DNA of 64,000 bases from Gordionus sp. m RMFG-2023 (Eukaryota > Nematomorpha > Gordioida > Chordodea > Parachordodidae): NCBI RefSeq assembly GCF_954871325.1, contig NC_088779.1:22322846-22386845 (forward strand). The letters run 5' to 3'. A program made the position numbers and the translations under genes. Below the pieces are notes generated by a model that was not told the origin of the DNA, did no database searches, and saw only the letters and a list, made by a program, of their open reading frames with translations. This document shows positions 1 through 13,150 of the stretch, in pieces. How positions within the stretch are numbered: position 1 is the stretch's first letter; every line of letters begins with the position of its first letter.

Positions 1-327
1 TTAAAAAAAAATATGCGTTCGAAATCAATTCGATCCTTGATCATGATTCCTATTTATTTTTTTGGAAAAGATTGAGATCGTGAACAAGCTTGTCAAAATG
101 CTGTGATTTATTCAAAATTAATAGGTTAAAACCGGGACCGGAATGCGTCAAATGTAAGAACCGAAAACTGAAATCCTACTTTAAAAAAAGTTTCGAATGA
201 GAACCCGTTTTAGTTAAGGCCTCAAACTGATAGATAGTTTTGAGAAATCAATAAAAAAAACTATTGATATGCAGTTTTAGTTCTACCTATTCAAAGTATA
301 GCATTAATAATTATTATCGACAAATCC
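1..327. other. 3' flank of the minus-strand membrane-protein gene
   Basis: No open frame of note. The stretch lies downstream of the stop codon of the minus-strand gene at 328-1391. A minus-strand AATAAA-like signal (plus-strand tttatt near 53-58) could serve as its polyadenylation signal; this is inference only. Confidence 0.4.
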
Positions 328-1391
328 CTAACCAGATCCAGAGCCGGAAGTAGTATTGTCGACTGATAATAGATTTTGCAACGATTCCGATTTCTCCCCA
401 TCATAAGCCGAATTCAAAGGGTAGTTAGATGAATGTTTGACGAGAGAAGGGGAAGATATTTCGATGGAACAACGATAACTTGAGGCCTTAGAGGCGTGAG
501 ATTTCATGTAACCGGGGTAATCTAAATCAAATGAGATAGTTTAGTAGGTTTTTTTTTAAAAAAAATTAACGATAAAAGGAAAACTCCAAACTGGATTGGA
601 TGAATACTCTTACTGAGTGATTGACTTGCTTCATGAGTCTACATCTTATAGTCATTATTCCAAATTGCTTAAAAAAGTTTCTTTATTTAATTAGTTAGAA
701 AATATAATATTTTTTAAACTCCCTCTCCTTAACTTATATCTAAAAAAGAAATTTAGTATAAATATTATAATTTGCCTATTCTAAACTAGTCCAACCACAC
801 ATTAATCTTAACATTTTTCTAAACGTAAATTCATAGATATAATTAAGTTTGGTATTCATTTAAAATATAAGTTTACGACTGAAACTATCAGCGATATATA
901 ACGCCAATTTTAATTTTGTAAGAATAAATTATTACCACTCGAGCGTCGTCTAGCCTTTCCTTTGTTGCCGCGCCCATAAAGGTTGAACCACCACCACCAA
1001 CAACCACCAATAATTTTCTTGTCACTAAAAATAACCCCCCTATCGATCACTTTATTCTTCGCCGCTTCCCCAGCCCTTGCTATCGAGTTTCCATCTATTG
1101 TCGTATTGGAACAATTATAGCCTACGTTGAAATAGCGTCTGAACGCGAAGATCGCTAAAAAGACGGATAAGCAACTTACTAAAACCAGGCCTGCGATAAA
1201 AATCGGGGTATAATTTGTGCGAGTGTTATTTGATCCATTTTTTATGTTTTGGGGGTGTATAGAGTCCGCCCCTAACGGGGAAGCCGGAAATGGCAGTTTG
1301 AGCGGATCACCATTGTTGATATCGGCTAAGGACGAGGGTAAATGGTTAGAAGATAGTCGGTGGAGTTTGTTGTATTTTTTGTATAGGACAG
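328..1391 (-). CDS. 3' exons of an unidentified single-pass membrane protein
   Basis: Two exons read on the minus strand: 1391-936 and 521-328, separated by an intron at 935-522. The donor (GTAATA after CGAGTG) and acceptor (GATTTAG) join in phase to give a GAT codon. The upstream exon is open for about 150 codons and is clearly richer in G+C than its surroundings. It encodes an extracellular stretch with clustered N-glycosylation sites (NGS, NNT, NYT), one hydrophobic membrane segment (core FIAGLVLVSCLSVFLAIFAF), then a basic stop-transfer region (RRYF) and a cytoplasmic tail. The tail holds a run of four Trp encoded by a TGG repeat and a basic RRR. The last exon adds a Ser-rich tail ending in SGSGSG and a TAG stop at 328-330. 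The 1391 acceptor (after a pyrimidine-rich tract) is a guess, and upstream exons were not found. I do not recognise the family; a cell-surface receptor or adhesion protein is a reasonable guess. Confidence 0.6.
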
Positions 1392-3218
1392 CTTGAATAG
1401 GATAAGAAAGGGGGAAATGAGAATGGTTTAATTAAAGTTGTTAAAACATGTTTCTAAATGCATAAATGTTGCATAGGTATCTTAGTATCTAAATATATTT
1501 TGATACAATTTTATTATATATTTTTTTATTTATATTAAAAATACTTAATCCTATTTTGTATTAAATGTATTATATATATGTCAGAGTTCATTTCTTTATA
1601 ATCAAATTTAAAATAAACAAGACAATTTTATTTTACATGAGGATACAAATATGACCCCCCCCCCCCCCTCATTAATATAATTGTTTGCCAGTGCAGCAGT
1701 AGATAAAACTTTTCAGTAGGCTAAAAAAAATATGTTTACGGATAAACGATCAGTGATGAAAAGTAAGCGAAAATGTTATATTATAGGTTCAATGATATTA
1801 TAATAATTCAATTATACATTTTATATATCACGTATTTGGAATTCGCTATATTTTTAATTTTAAATCGTTTACTGAGGAGGACAATTTTTAAATTTTAATT
1901 GATTGGACGGCAAACGCATCCAAGCACTTGCAGATTAACCTACCCTTATAAATTTTAGACAATTTCGCCATAAATAAAAATTAGTAGTGGTTCAAAAGTT
2001 CATGGCAAAACTACAGTTTTCCAATTTCTATGTTATGATATGAACACTTTAAATTATCTTGAAAAAAAATTGAATCGATATTTTAAAGAGTATACTTGTA
2101 TCTTTATACAACTTCCTTCCTTCCTTTCTCTTTCTTTCTCTCTTCTTTCATTAGTACTATCTTTTAACAATTCTGGGTTTAATTAATTATTTTTTAACGT
2201 TGGATAATCAGAGAGAGTAAACAATGCTGGCATAATTTTACAAGCTTTCCTAATAATCCAAAAATATGCTCTAACGTACGTATAGATAGTTGATAATACA
2301 TATAATATAATATATAACAAAAATAAATAAACACGCAGTTAAAAAAAGATCGGCTCTGCCCTGGTTTATAAAAATGAATCCAACTTCCAAATCTGCAGTG
2401 TTATTACTAGTAGGGTAAACTACGCCACTTTCAAATTGAATATAATAATTATTTATAAATTCATAAAAATTATTTTATCATTTAAATTTGAAATGATTAT
2501 ATTGAGGCACAATTTATAATTTAAATAACGATATTATTATGCGAGAGGAAGATGATTTCGTTAATTGATAATATTGTTAAGGGTATTTCTTTCTCTTACC
2601 TAAAAAATTTTAGAAGTAGCATATAATTTACCAAATTAAAAAATTTTTTTTAATATATTTGCGTGCAACAAAGTTAGTGGATTTAGAAAATTATTCAGCG
2701 ATAATTAGTAGCATAAATGTCTCGTCTGTTGTGGAAGCCATCGAATTTCGTTTTAATACCTCTTACTATCGAATCTCAATCAATAAGCACACTTTTCAAT
2801 GCTTTTTAATGAATGACGTTAGTCTAGGTTAGTATTAATGTCCTTTGGAAACAATTGATACATTTTTTAAAATATTTGAATTGGTATAAAAAATTTTAAA
2901 TAATACATGCGTATTTTTTTATAAAGTAGCGCAAAATGTCTACTAGCTATTAATGGGCGCTATTTTTTTTAGAAGGCATCTTCACCCTGCATTCACAGTT
3001 CAGGGTCAGGGTAACTAACATTCTTTTTTTTGAAGAGTAGTGCGCTATTCTCGAAAGTTGTTTCTTAACAATGCTAGTATTTTGTAAAAGTTTTATTAAT
3101 GAAAATATGAGAAGCAAATGAATGTTTAAATGATTCATCGTAAGATTTTTTGGCGGATAACTTTAAAAACATATTAAATTGACCCGCCCCGATTTATAAA
3201 TAATGCCATAAAGGCCAG
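1392..3218. other. No gene seen; simple repeats
   Basis: A+T-rich DNA without convincing exons. It holds a run of 14 C (1655-1668) and a C/T-rich microsatellite-like tract (about 2109-2150). Upstream exons of the minus-strand membrane protein should lie to this side, but none could be picked out with confidence. Confidence 0.5.
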
Positions 3219-3428
3219 TAGTGTTGTTAAACGGCTCGACTTGGGCACTTTTATAAAACGGATAACTCAATATTTTATCCACAAAAAATATTAAACAAGC
3301 TTAGAAAGTTTTCTCAAAGACATAAAGGTTTGGCCATTATCTCGAGACCTAGGCGATATTTTCTGCCTGCCTGTAATATTAAGCTAGGTTTTTTTAAATC
3401 GGCCCGAATCAGCCTTTTGGTAACACTA
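3219..3428. mobile_element. hAT-like miniature element, copy A (210 bp)
   Basis: Starts TAGTGTTGTTAAACGGCTCG and ends in the inverted form GGTAACACTA. It is flanked by near-matching 8-bp sequences, aaggccag (3211-3218) and gtggccag (3429-3436), matching at 6 of 8 positions. The core carries the family motif aaaggtttgg...ctcgag. There is no coding capacity. Related copies lie near 5.9, 13.4, 16.5, 17.1, 23.6, 45.6, 57.0 and 60.4 kb. An 8-bp target duplication is typical of hAT elements. Confidence 0.7.
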
Positions 3429-4040
3429 GTGGCCAGGACTGGTACGAGCTTGCATGTTGCTTAGAATGATAACATGTGTAAAATAAAAACCATTGCCCAT
3501 CCATAGCGATCATTAATAATATATTTATTTAATATAATTTTTTAGATTAGAAAATGAACTCTTTTTTTTGGTGGGGTAAACGCCTTAAATTTAACGTGCC
3601 ATGAATTATTAATAATTTAACAAAGAAATATTTATTAAAATAAGAAAAGAAAAAGATACAAAAAAAACTTAATAAATTTAAATATCTTTGATCTTGCGTT
3701 GAATAATTATTATATTTTTAAAAAAAAATTATAAAGCGAAATTATTAAAAGATCTGAAAAAAAAGAGAAATATCCATTTTTTTGCGATTCTTATAAGAAA
3801 AAAAAACATGTTTGGCATAAACATTGATAAGATTTAAAAAAATATATAATAAATTTGAACTAAAAACGAGCGAAGGAAAGTTATAAACGCGAAATGCTAC
3901 GTGGTTTGTACTGGAACCCCTAAATTAGAAATAAAAAAAATTAATTTTTTGTAAAAATGTGGAGTGGGAAGATTTTTTTTGATTAAGTTTAAAAAAAATT
4001 GGTATCGATAATATTAGCGGATACCGGGTTGGTAAAAAGG
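3429..4040. other. No gene seen
   Basis: A+T-rich spacer between copy A of the miniature element and the hAT copy at 4041. No open frame, RNA gene or repeat is recognised. Confidence 0.5.
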
Positions 4041-5187
4041 TAATTTTGCAAAAGAACGCGTTCGTAAACAAAGTTTTTTGAAAAAAATGATGAACGAAGT
4101 TCCTTTTATTTTTGACATTTTTTTGACTAACTTTGATTTGAACGTAAACGCGTTCCCTTTTTTTTTAACGAACGCGTTCGTTTTTTAAGTTAGTTCGATT
4201 TTAGAGTATATTATTTTTATTCATTTAAAAACAAAAATATTAATGTAATATTAATTGAAATTTTTCAAAAAGAAAGGGTTATTTTTAAATTAATTGTTTC
4301 TTTTATCACATTTGAATTTTCAACCAGCCATTATTTTTGTTTTATAGTATAGTTTGTTAATCTGAATATTATTTGGCGTAATCATGGATGTTGTTATATC
4401 ATTATCATCATTTGATTCTTAATTATGACCCAAATATAATAGATACTTTACAGTAACATCATATATTCAATAAAATAATTCTATCCTCACCAAATGTAAA
4501 ATGTGTCCTAAAAGTATAATATCAGTTTAAGCTCTAATTTAAAGAGATACTTGATGTAATATTTATATATATATATATATAACTATAAGTATCCTGTTAA
4601 TAATTTATTTTAGTATGATGTTCATTATTAAATTAATGTTTACTTTTACTATAATAGATACATATCATTAAATATTATATATTAAATATATATATACTAT
4701 ATACATATCGAATTTATTTATTTTTAGTGAGATTATTTGAAATTTCGCTACTATTTTTAAGTTTTTATCAAGGGTTTCATATTTTAATAGTTGAATACTA
4801 TTTAAAGTATTATGAATTTATATATTAAATAATTAAATTTTTTGTGATATATAAAAGTTTTATTATAATAAAAATATTATATTCACTTCTATTAATCTTA
4901 AACATGGTTAATATATTGTGTTAAATTTATTAATATTAAATCAAATTTAAATTTTTTTTTTATAAAGGTTTAACGAATGTGAACGCGTTCCTTTTTTTTA
5001 AAGTGAACTTGAACGTGATCACGTTCGATTTTTTGTCAATGAACGTTGAACGCGTCTATCTACTGAATATCATCAGCAATATAAGATTTGCAATCTAATT
5101 TTTAATAGAATCATTTATTTTAATTAAGAATTTGAATCTTAATTTGATAGAATCTATCTTCACTTTTTGGAAATGTTTACAGCACTA
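4041..5187 (+). mobile_element. Internally deleted hAT element with BED-finger remnant
   Basis: Same family as the element at 50380-51437, here in the opposite orientation. The left end (taattttgcaaaagaacgcg) matches the other copy's end TAGTGTTGTAAACGAACGCG at 15 of 20 positions. The right end (aaatgtttacagcacta) matches the other terminus. Both ends carry subterminal repeats of the palindrome-rich word gaacgcgttc. A BED zinc-finger remnant starts near 4384 (MDVV) and keeps the words YFTV and KCKMCPKSIIS, but stops interrupt it. There is no catalytic core. About 90 bp of foreign A+T-rich sequence separates the last gaacgcg repeat from the right tip. The copy is clearly older than the one at 50 kb. 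Confidence 0.7.
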
Positions 5188-5340
5188 GTAATAAGTGATA
5201 TCCGGTGGTGAATACAGGATAGTAAAAGGTGGTATCGATGCGTCTCTGAATAGATAACCCCGAATAAATGCATACAGAGTCATGTCGTAACTCGGGGGAG
5301 GTATTCGGGACCAGTTTCTCTTAGGGAAATGTGAAAAGTT
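5188..5340 (-). other. Short G+C-richer open stretch, exon-like
   Basis: About 150 bp that is visibly richer in G+C than its surroundings. On the minus strand it reads open for roughly 50 codons (with words such as PPPSYDMTLYAFIRGYLF) behind a possible acceptor, CATTTCCCTAAG, and ends in TAG. The product is not recognised. It directly abuts the hAT copy. It could be a terminal exon or only a chance open stretch. Confidence 0.2.
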
Positions 5341-5891
5341 TTAGTTAAGAACTCTAAATGCTCAGGATTCAGGAATACTCAATTTTTATTTAATTTTCAA
5401 TAAGAGATCTTCCCTCATATTTACTTATCAATCATTTAATCGTTATTATTGGAAGCTTTTATTTAATAAATTAGGCCTATTCAATAATGAATAAAAGTCG
5501 AATAACGAATTCTTTTATATGAATCGAATAATTTACTATTCCTAATTGACGTGTCATTGATTTTGTATTTTTTATAATCTTGACTATATCAGAGTAATTA
5601 GTAATTGTACTCACTAATAGAATAAAAAATAGTGTATTTATTATTGGTACGACAATAGTAAATTTCTTACGAATATTAATAATTCAAAGATAACTTTATT
5701 TTTTGGGAAAATGACACTTCATTATGACATGTTTATCATTTATCCTGTAAATTTAATGTTTTATATTTCGCATTGTATATAATTGTTATTTTTTTTGTAG
5801 GTTACTTGACGTATTTCGTTTTGAACGAATTTGGACCTGTAAAACGGTAATTTTTCGGACCCTAGTCGAACTTATAAAAACAAGACTGATG

Positions 5892-6103
5892 TAATGTTGT
5901 TATGTTTTGAGCCGATTTTTAAAACGGCTCAATGAATATTTTATCTAAAAAAATATTATGCAAACCTAAAGATTGCTCATCGATGGCACAAAGGTTTGGA
6001 CATCTATTAGCTATATCTCTGAATTTGGGCTATATTTTTTCGGCTAAAATATTGAGGTAGCCGTTTATAAAAATCGGCTCAATCGAGCCATTTAATAACA
6101 TTA
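5892..6103. mobile_element. hAT-like miniature element, copy B
   Basis: Left end taatgttgttatgtttt with ggctc words, and right end gagccatttaataacatta, an imperfect inverted match. The internal motif acaaaggtttggacatctatt is shared with the other copies. No clear target duplication remains. Confidence 0.6.
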
Positions 6104-8254
6104 TAATTTGATGCAGAAATTGTCGCTTCGAGAGATTTTAATCATTCATAATACTAAATCTTATCGATCATTCATAACAAGAAAGTAATAAAGCAATTTG
6201 TCTCAAAACAGATAAGAAATTTTGTTTTTTTTTAAAAAAGAAAAAAATATATATTTATTTTTTGCCTTCCCAACTGAATACTGTTTTTTTTATAAATCTC
6301 CCCCATCGGTATGTAATAAGATTAGCACTCTATAAAAGATTAGAGGAGACTGCGTTCTAGCTCTTCTTAATTTAGGTCTTAATTCTGAATAGAAATATTT
6401 GAAATAAACAACTATCACACAAGAGGGCTGCAATGGGCGGGTTTTAACCGGAAAACCCGCTCTCCTATTAATTTCACAAGATTTAACTAACTCGCCCGTC
6501 GTGTTTTTTTCAAAAATTTACCTCCGCCCAGCCCAATGTTTAAAAATTATTTAATTGATTGGTTTGGCTCGTTATTTAATTTATATTTAAATATTACTTA
6601 AACTTAAAAAAAATATGCAATATTATCAAATAAAAAAATGATTGCCCTTAAAAATATTTTAAATTTACCCGTTCGTTGTTTAAAAATGTTTTTCTAACCC
6701 GCCTGTTCACCCGCCCGATGTTTAAAATTTTTTAGCCCGACCGCTTTCTTTTTTTAGTTTCTTTTTGATACATCTATTTTTACATAAAGTGATGAAATAC
6801 CTTTAAAAATATACGTTAAAAATTTATTCTTATTATTTTTTAATCTAAAAATCATATTCCGTTAAGATAAAAATACGCTTAATGGTGTATATTTTATTAT
6901 TTTTTTAGTCTAAAAATCACATTCTATTCAGATAGTTATTTAGAATTCCAAAATGGAAAAAAAAGAAAAAACAGTATTGGACACAGAGTTAATCTAACAA
7001 AAAATAGGCTCTAAAAAAATGAGATATTTTATCCTTCCTCCCGAAAAATAAAAATAAACCAGGTGTTAAGTTCATTAGCACTCACTCGAGTTTCAAAAAA
7101 AAATATGCTTTTTTCTATCCTTTTTTTTAAAAAAAAGATGATAAAATGTAAATAATGTGAGCAAATAATTATTCGAAAATTTTAAGATCAGTTTTAATCA
7201 GGTGCTCATTTTTACACGTGATTTTTTATTTGAGATAAAATAAAATTAGAATGCCGTATTGGAATATGGAATCCGTGGAAGTGCAATATCTATCAATTTA
7301 AAAAAAATACAGCTGATCTTTTTAAAGTTTTTGGGGATCCAGAAATTTAAAATGTCATTATAAAGCAGATTTTATATTTAAAAAAATTATGGTGATATAT
7401 TAAATACCCGATTTAGGATCGGATTTGAAGGTCGGAAACGTGGGATTTAGGTATTGATTGCACAAATCACTGTGACTGCAGCATTGGATTCCAAAATTCG
7501 TGTTGATTGGAGATGAGTGGCATATAAACGGGTTATCAGGCGGCGAAAGATATTGTTTATCCATGCATCTTATTATGTTTAAAATATATGTCGCGATTAA
7601 ATTTCAGCGGTTATTGTCGAGATTGTTAACATCATAATTTATTTATATTAAAGTTAAAAATGAAAACAATAGATTAAATTGAGTTGTTAATACTGGTTAA
7701 ACATTTATCAATAATTTGATAAATTTTATACTATTGATGTTATTATATTATAAGTAAATAACCCGTCGAGAATGACGGGGTTGAGGGATAATTAGTTTGA
7801 CTAATACTTAATTAATAAATTTTATAAATAATATTAAAATTTAGGCGAAAAAGAGGAAAATTTGTGAATCACACCTCATAAGATATTCTTAATTTCTGAT
7901 TTATCTATTATCGAATAAGGAAGAAAAGTGTGATGACCTGTCTTTCTTGAAGGGCAAAATGAAAAATATATAACTGAGAATAAGCTTAGTCAGTATTGCT
8001 GAGACCGTCAAAAATGACGGGGAATGAGAATTTTCTCCTTACTCTTATGATAGTTATTACCTGTTATTTAAAAATAATATCGAATTTTTATTCTATATAA
8101 CCCCCTCCCACCTTCAGGTTAAGTTCAATCCATTAAAACTAAGTTTAAATGCTATGTTTTGAGTCAAAATAATTTTAAAGCTTTTACTTGACACCCATAT
8201 CAATATTACTTGTTAAAATATTACCGATTATCTATGCCTATTATTTAATATTGA
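6104..8254. other. No gene seen; decayed G+C-spiked repeat at about 6420-6740
   Basis: Between about 6420 and 6740 short words such as cccgcccg, gggcgggtt and agcccgacc recur, separated by tttaaaaat-type spacers. This looks like a very degenerate repeat or the remnant of an element. At 7480-7640 one plus frame is open for about 50 codons, but no supporting signals were found. Two similar words (cgagaatgacgggg and caaaaatgacgggg) occur near 7770 and 8010. Confidence 0.35.
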
Positions 8255-8640
8255 AAAAATTCACAAGCAAGGTCCAAGGCCATAATAATTTTGAAAAAAT
8301 TTCCCCAACCCCAACCAAAGATAATAATAATTTTGGTAGTTGAGAACTAGAATAAAATATTTAAAAAAATCATAATGAATTTAAAAATACAATCAAAATC
8401 AGATTATGGGCATTGGTTTATTTGCTTTTTAGGTCAATATCTGATCCATAGTTAACAATAAAAAAATTCCCAAGCGTCCAAGCTGATAATAATTTGAAAA
8501 ATTTTCTCCAAGCACAATATAATTTATAAAAATAATTTCCAAGCCCAGCCCGACCCATAATAATTTTAAAAATTTTTTCTTAAACCTGGCCAACCGATAA
8601 TTTTGAAATTGTTTTCCCAAGCCTGGAGCTTCTAATAAAA
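8255..8640. repeat. Degenerate tandem repeat, unit about 55-70 bp
   Basis: The pattern ataataattttgaaaaatttt followed by cccaagcc-type words recurs about five times with many changes, between 8270 and 8640. The ORF at 8429-8620 on the minus strand lies inside this repeat and is most likely meaningless. A similar pattern of cccaagccca words occurs near 52450-52800. Confidence 0.5.
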
Positions 8641-10090
8641 AAGATAAATATTGATATATTTAAATTACTTTATCATAATATAATTTCAAATATAAGAAGA
8701 ATTATATAACGGGGGTGACTGGAAAGAACGTTTGTCTAACGAACGTTAAGTCAGTGATTTGAATCTCGTTGAAAAATTTTTTTTAAGTTTTCTTTTTTAA
8801 TAAAAAAAATTTAACATTAGAGATATATAGTCTCCTTCGATTTATTTAACTTTAAGATGATAGGCAAGTTGATACCAAAAATTAACATTAAGGTTATACG
8901 AAAAAGTTCATTTCTTGATTACGGCGACTATATATATTAGATACGCCTAATGTTTGGTAAAACTAAGATATATAATTTTATGTAAATTGATTTGTCAATA
9001 TAGATTGGATTTATATATATATCCTTAAAAAATCCAAAATATTAATAAAATAACTCAAATTAAATCCGATGCAAGGTTAACCATCCTATTGAAATAAATA
9101 GAAACTTAATTTTTTAAATTGCTCCCCTGTAAAATTACCAAACGTGAAGATAGAATATTCTATTTCCCAGACGACAATGTATATTAACATCGTAACGTTT
9201 AATAAAACGACAATTATGTTCAAATTATTTTGGTGTTAGTTTTTCTTCATTTTTTAAATAAAAGTTTTATAAAATAATTTTGTTTCATAAATAAAATGAT
9301 TATTTATTAAAGTAAATCGAACCCCTTATTTATTACCCTGCATTCAGTGTAGCGAACTTTGTATACTTCGCCGAGAATTCGCGATAACTGTGAAAGGGTT
9401 AGTTGTAATGGAAAGGGTGAAGGAGGGGGTGAGGATATATAAAAAGTCTCTACTAACCGTTAACTTATTCTAAAAAATGTTATTTAGAACCATAAATCCA
9501 CGGTTTAACATTATTTCCGGATCTAATGTAAGGTCAAAGGAACCCGGGTACAAACGAAAAATCGTAATATAAATTTGCACTAAAAAAAGAATCATCTTTT
9601 TATAGAATTGGTTTTTTTTTCCAAAATATTTATCAATAATTTAATCGATAAATTAAAAAAATATATATAGATAACATAATGGGATTTTGGATTTGTATGA
9701 TAAGATGATTTAGATGGGACTTTGAATTTTGAAATGAACCTTTTGTCGATTGATTATTAAAGGGTTCTAACCCCATTTTTGGGTAAAATGGTATCCTAGA
9801 GAGGCATCTCTTCTGCCTATTGAAATAATCAACCCGCTAATGCTTAACTCTATGGTATAGTGGACGTTTCCCGGTGGAACAAAAATTTTAAACATTAGCG
9901 GAAAGCGTTAAACCGAGGAAATATGAACCATTTTTTCCTTCTTATTTGATTCGCTTCCCATTTTGTGATACTTCTATTATTGATGTATAGTGTTAAGTAG
10001 ATATATACACCGGACCACGATCTTCCCTCTTTAAATTAGGCCGAATTTTTTAAAAAATCCAATTTTTGACCGGTTGTTTATATATACTAA
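8641..10090. other. No gene seen
   Basis: A+T-rich DNA. A small inverted repeat (ccgctaatg and cattagcgg) lies at about 9833-9902, with a loop of roughly 50 bp. Nothing else is supported. Confidence 0.4.
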
Positions 10091-10242
10091 AGTATATTTT
10101 GTTCATATTTGTAGTATTTTCGACAGATATTTTTGTATTACCGACAACATATATTAGTAGTAATTTAGCCAAATAATATATTTCCTTTATTGTATTTTGT
10201 CATAAAATCCCATTATTTTTGTGTACGTAAATTTACAAGATA
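10091..10242 (-). repeat. 3' LTR of the 10.1-13.3 kb fossil
   Basis: Aligns without gaps to 13151-13302 (offset 3060). Thirteen mismatches were counted over 10101-10240. The outer boundary is approximate because the ends have decayed, and no target duplication is evident. Confidence 0.75.
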
Positions 10243-13150
10243 ATGCCAAAAAATCATCTAGGTATAATTTTTAGTAGTATTTGGGTGGAACTTTATTCAT
10301 TTTCTGCCCCGGGTGTATTTCGGTAATAGTAGAGAAAAAGGGTTTAACTGGTTTCTAAATCCCCAAGTTTCATTTATGCTCTGTTTAAAAGTTCGAACTA
10401 AACGTTCGGCCATGCCGTTAGTCTGAGGATGGTATGACTTCCGTTTTTTCGCAAAAATCATTGAATTTTTTACTGCTGAATTGTGGCCCGTTATCAGAAA
10501 CGAATATCTTAGGAAATCCGAATCTAATATTTTTATCGTGCTTTCAGTGATTGTACTAGTCATGGGAACTATTTCTGGCCACCGAATGCTAGCATCTATC
10601 ATTACGAACTAATAATGATTTGGGTCCAGCATAATCAATGTGTACCCGGTTACTTCGGTGGTTTTGGCCAATTTTGAATTATTGTCTTATGAGACATGTC
10701 GTGTTGTTCCTGACATTCTCTAAATTTTTTCGACCCATGTTTCTATATCTTGATTTATATTAGACAACCATGAGTATTGTCCTCTCATCTTCATTTTTAC
10801 CATTCCAATATATCCGATGTATCATGCTTAACACGTTGTTTAGGCATTGTTGTGGTATTATCATTTTAGTTCTCTTCTTTCAATTTCGTTTGCATTCATA
10901 GTTGATTGTTCCCATTTATATGATCGAGTATTTCTTCTTTTGATATTGTAATTCACTGTATAGATATCCAGATAGAATAAAAGTATTAGCTATTTGTCGA
11001 CTACTTTTGAATTCTATTTCATATTAGTAACTTGCTAATAATAAAGCCCATATTTGTATTATGACAGTGGATGTTGTTGGTATATCTGTTCTTGGATGAA
11101 ATAAACTCATTAATGGCTTGAGGTCTGTTTGTAATGTGAACTTTTTTTCATATATAAATTCTTTAACTTTTGTAACCCCAAATATGATGGCAAGAGCTTT
11201 TCTTTCTATTTGGCTACAATTTTTCTCTGCTGCATTAAGCGTTCTTGAGGCGAATGCAATTGGTCTCTTACCCCCTTTATATGAGATATTACAGCCACAA
11301 TTCCTATGGCTGACACATCTGTTGCTAGTATATTGGGTAATTTTGGATTATAATGTAATATTGGAGTACTACATATTTCTTGCTTTATTTTTTTATAGAC
11401 ATCTTTGCTTTCATTTGTCCATATCCAAACTACTACTTTTTCTATTAATTTGTAAAAAGATTAGGCTTTGTCTGCAAAATTTGAAATAAATTTTGGATAA
11501 TGTTGCTAACCCTAGAAATGCTCTAATTGTTTTGAGTTTGTTGGTTCTGGTGCTTTTTTTATTGCCTCAGTATTTTTTTCCTGTAGTTATAATCTAGTTT
11601 TTTGATATTTTGTGTCCTAAGTACTCGACATTTTGTTTGAAAAATTTACAATTTTCTATCTTTAGCATGATAACATTTTTGTCTAGACATTTTAGTACCT
11701 TTTTTAAATTTGTTTGGTGTTTCTCTCTATTTTTTACGGTCTAAATAACAAGCTAGTCCTTCAAAACCTTTTAATAAATTCGATGGCCCTTTGAAATATT
11801 GCTGGAGAAGACGATATACCAAAAAGGTAGTCTTGTATATAAAAATAATCTTATATGCGTATTGATTACAATATATTTTTATGAATCTTAATCCACTTTA
11901 ATTTAAAAACAGGCATCTGAGAGATCCAATATTGAAAATCTCCTTTTCCCAAAGTGGCTGGGTATGAATCAATATTAATATATTGATTTATCGTTCTCTT
12001 AAATCCCCGTAAATTCGTAATGTTTTATCTTTCTTTTGAACAATTACTATGTGGGTGATGTATAAAGTGAATGATTAATTTTTTCTATTACTCCTATTTT
12101 TAGCAATCTATCTAAATCTTTTTTAAATTTTTCGTTTAATGAGTATAATGCGGGACGTGATTTACAGAAATTTGATTTCTCGTTTTCCATATATATTTGT
12201 GCCTTTTCCAATAGCCCAATTTATTTATTTATATGGCCCTTTCAGGTATTTCAGTCATTTTTGGAAATTTAGTTATCCAGTTTCTTCCAATTAGATTTTT
12301 TGTATATTCTTTTGTAATTAATAGGTAGTTCTAATGTTCGTCCTTTATATTTTACTTTTACTATAGTCTCTAGCAGTGGTATATTGGTACCTGTATAGAT
12401 TTAAATTTTAGCATGCAATTTGTTAATCCAGGGCGATTAAGTTCCAATCTATTTCGTTTATTATGCTTACCTCAGCCCCAGTATCTAACTCCCTAATATC
12501 GCTATTCCTTTGATATCCACCCAAAATTATGGATTGTACTCATTTGTTGTATTATAAATAAAATCACTATTTCTTCTCTACAGACTCGAGCAATGTGTTC
12601 AATATTATTGAAAGGACAATTTTCCCTTCTATGATTTACGCCGCAGAAATGGCAGGGATATGGTTTCTTGTAGCTCGAATTATAGTTATTATATTGTTTT
12701 GATTGTTTATTATTATCATTATTATCTTTTATAGTTATATTTATATTATCATGTTTATCTTCTAACTGATCAATTGTAGTTTCATCTTTTTGTATTAATT
12801 TTGTGTTCTCTATAAATGTCTCTATCGCAGTAAATATTTGAATAGCCTTATTTATATCTAAATTATCCTTGTATAATTTGTAATATTTTAGGAATTTTTA
12901 GTCCAAATGAATTTATCTCTTAAAGCAATATTCAAATATTCTCCAAATTCATAAGTCATTGATAATTTTCGAAGATTCTTTATATAATCTATTAAATTTT
13001 CCTCATTTTTTGATTATATTGATAAAAATTATCTCTCTATAATTTTATTACGTTTGGGATGAAATGTTTGTTTAAATTCTTTAAATAAGTCGTATCAATC
13101 TTTGTAACACATGTTCGAATCCGTTTTTTTATCAACTGCGCCATTTTTGA

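Noticed and set aside
2718-2810. Small ORF starting MSRLLWKPSNFVLIP
   Set aside because: Only about 30 codons, with no splice donor before its stop and no recognisable homologue.
7485-7640. Plus-strand open stretch of about 50 codons containing LSGGER, like the ABC/SMC signature motif
   Set aside because: The residues around the motif do not fit any ABC or SMC protein, and no Walker motifs or partner exons were found. Likely chance.
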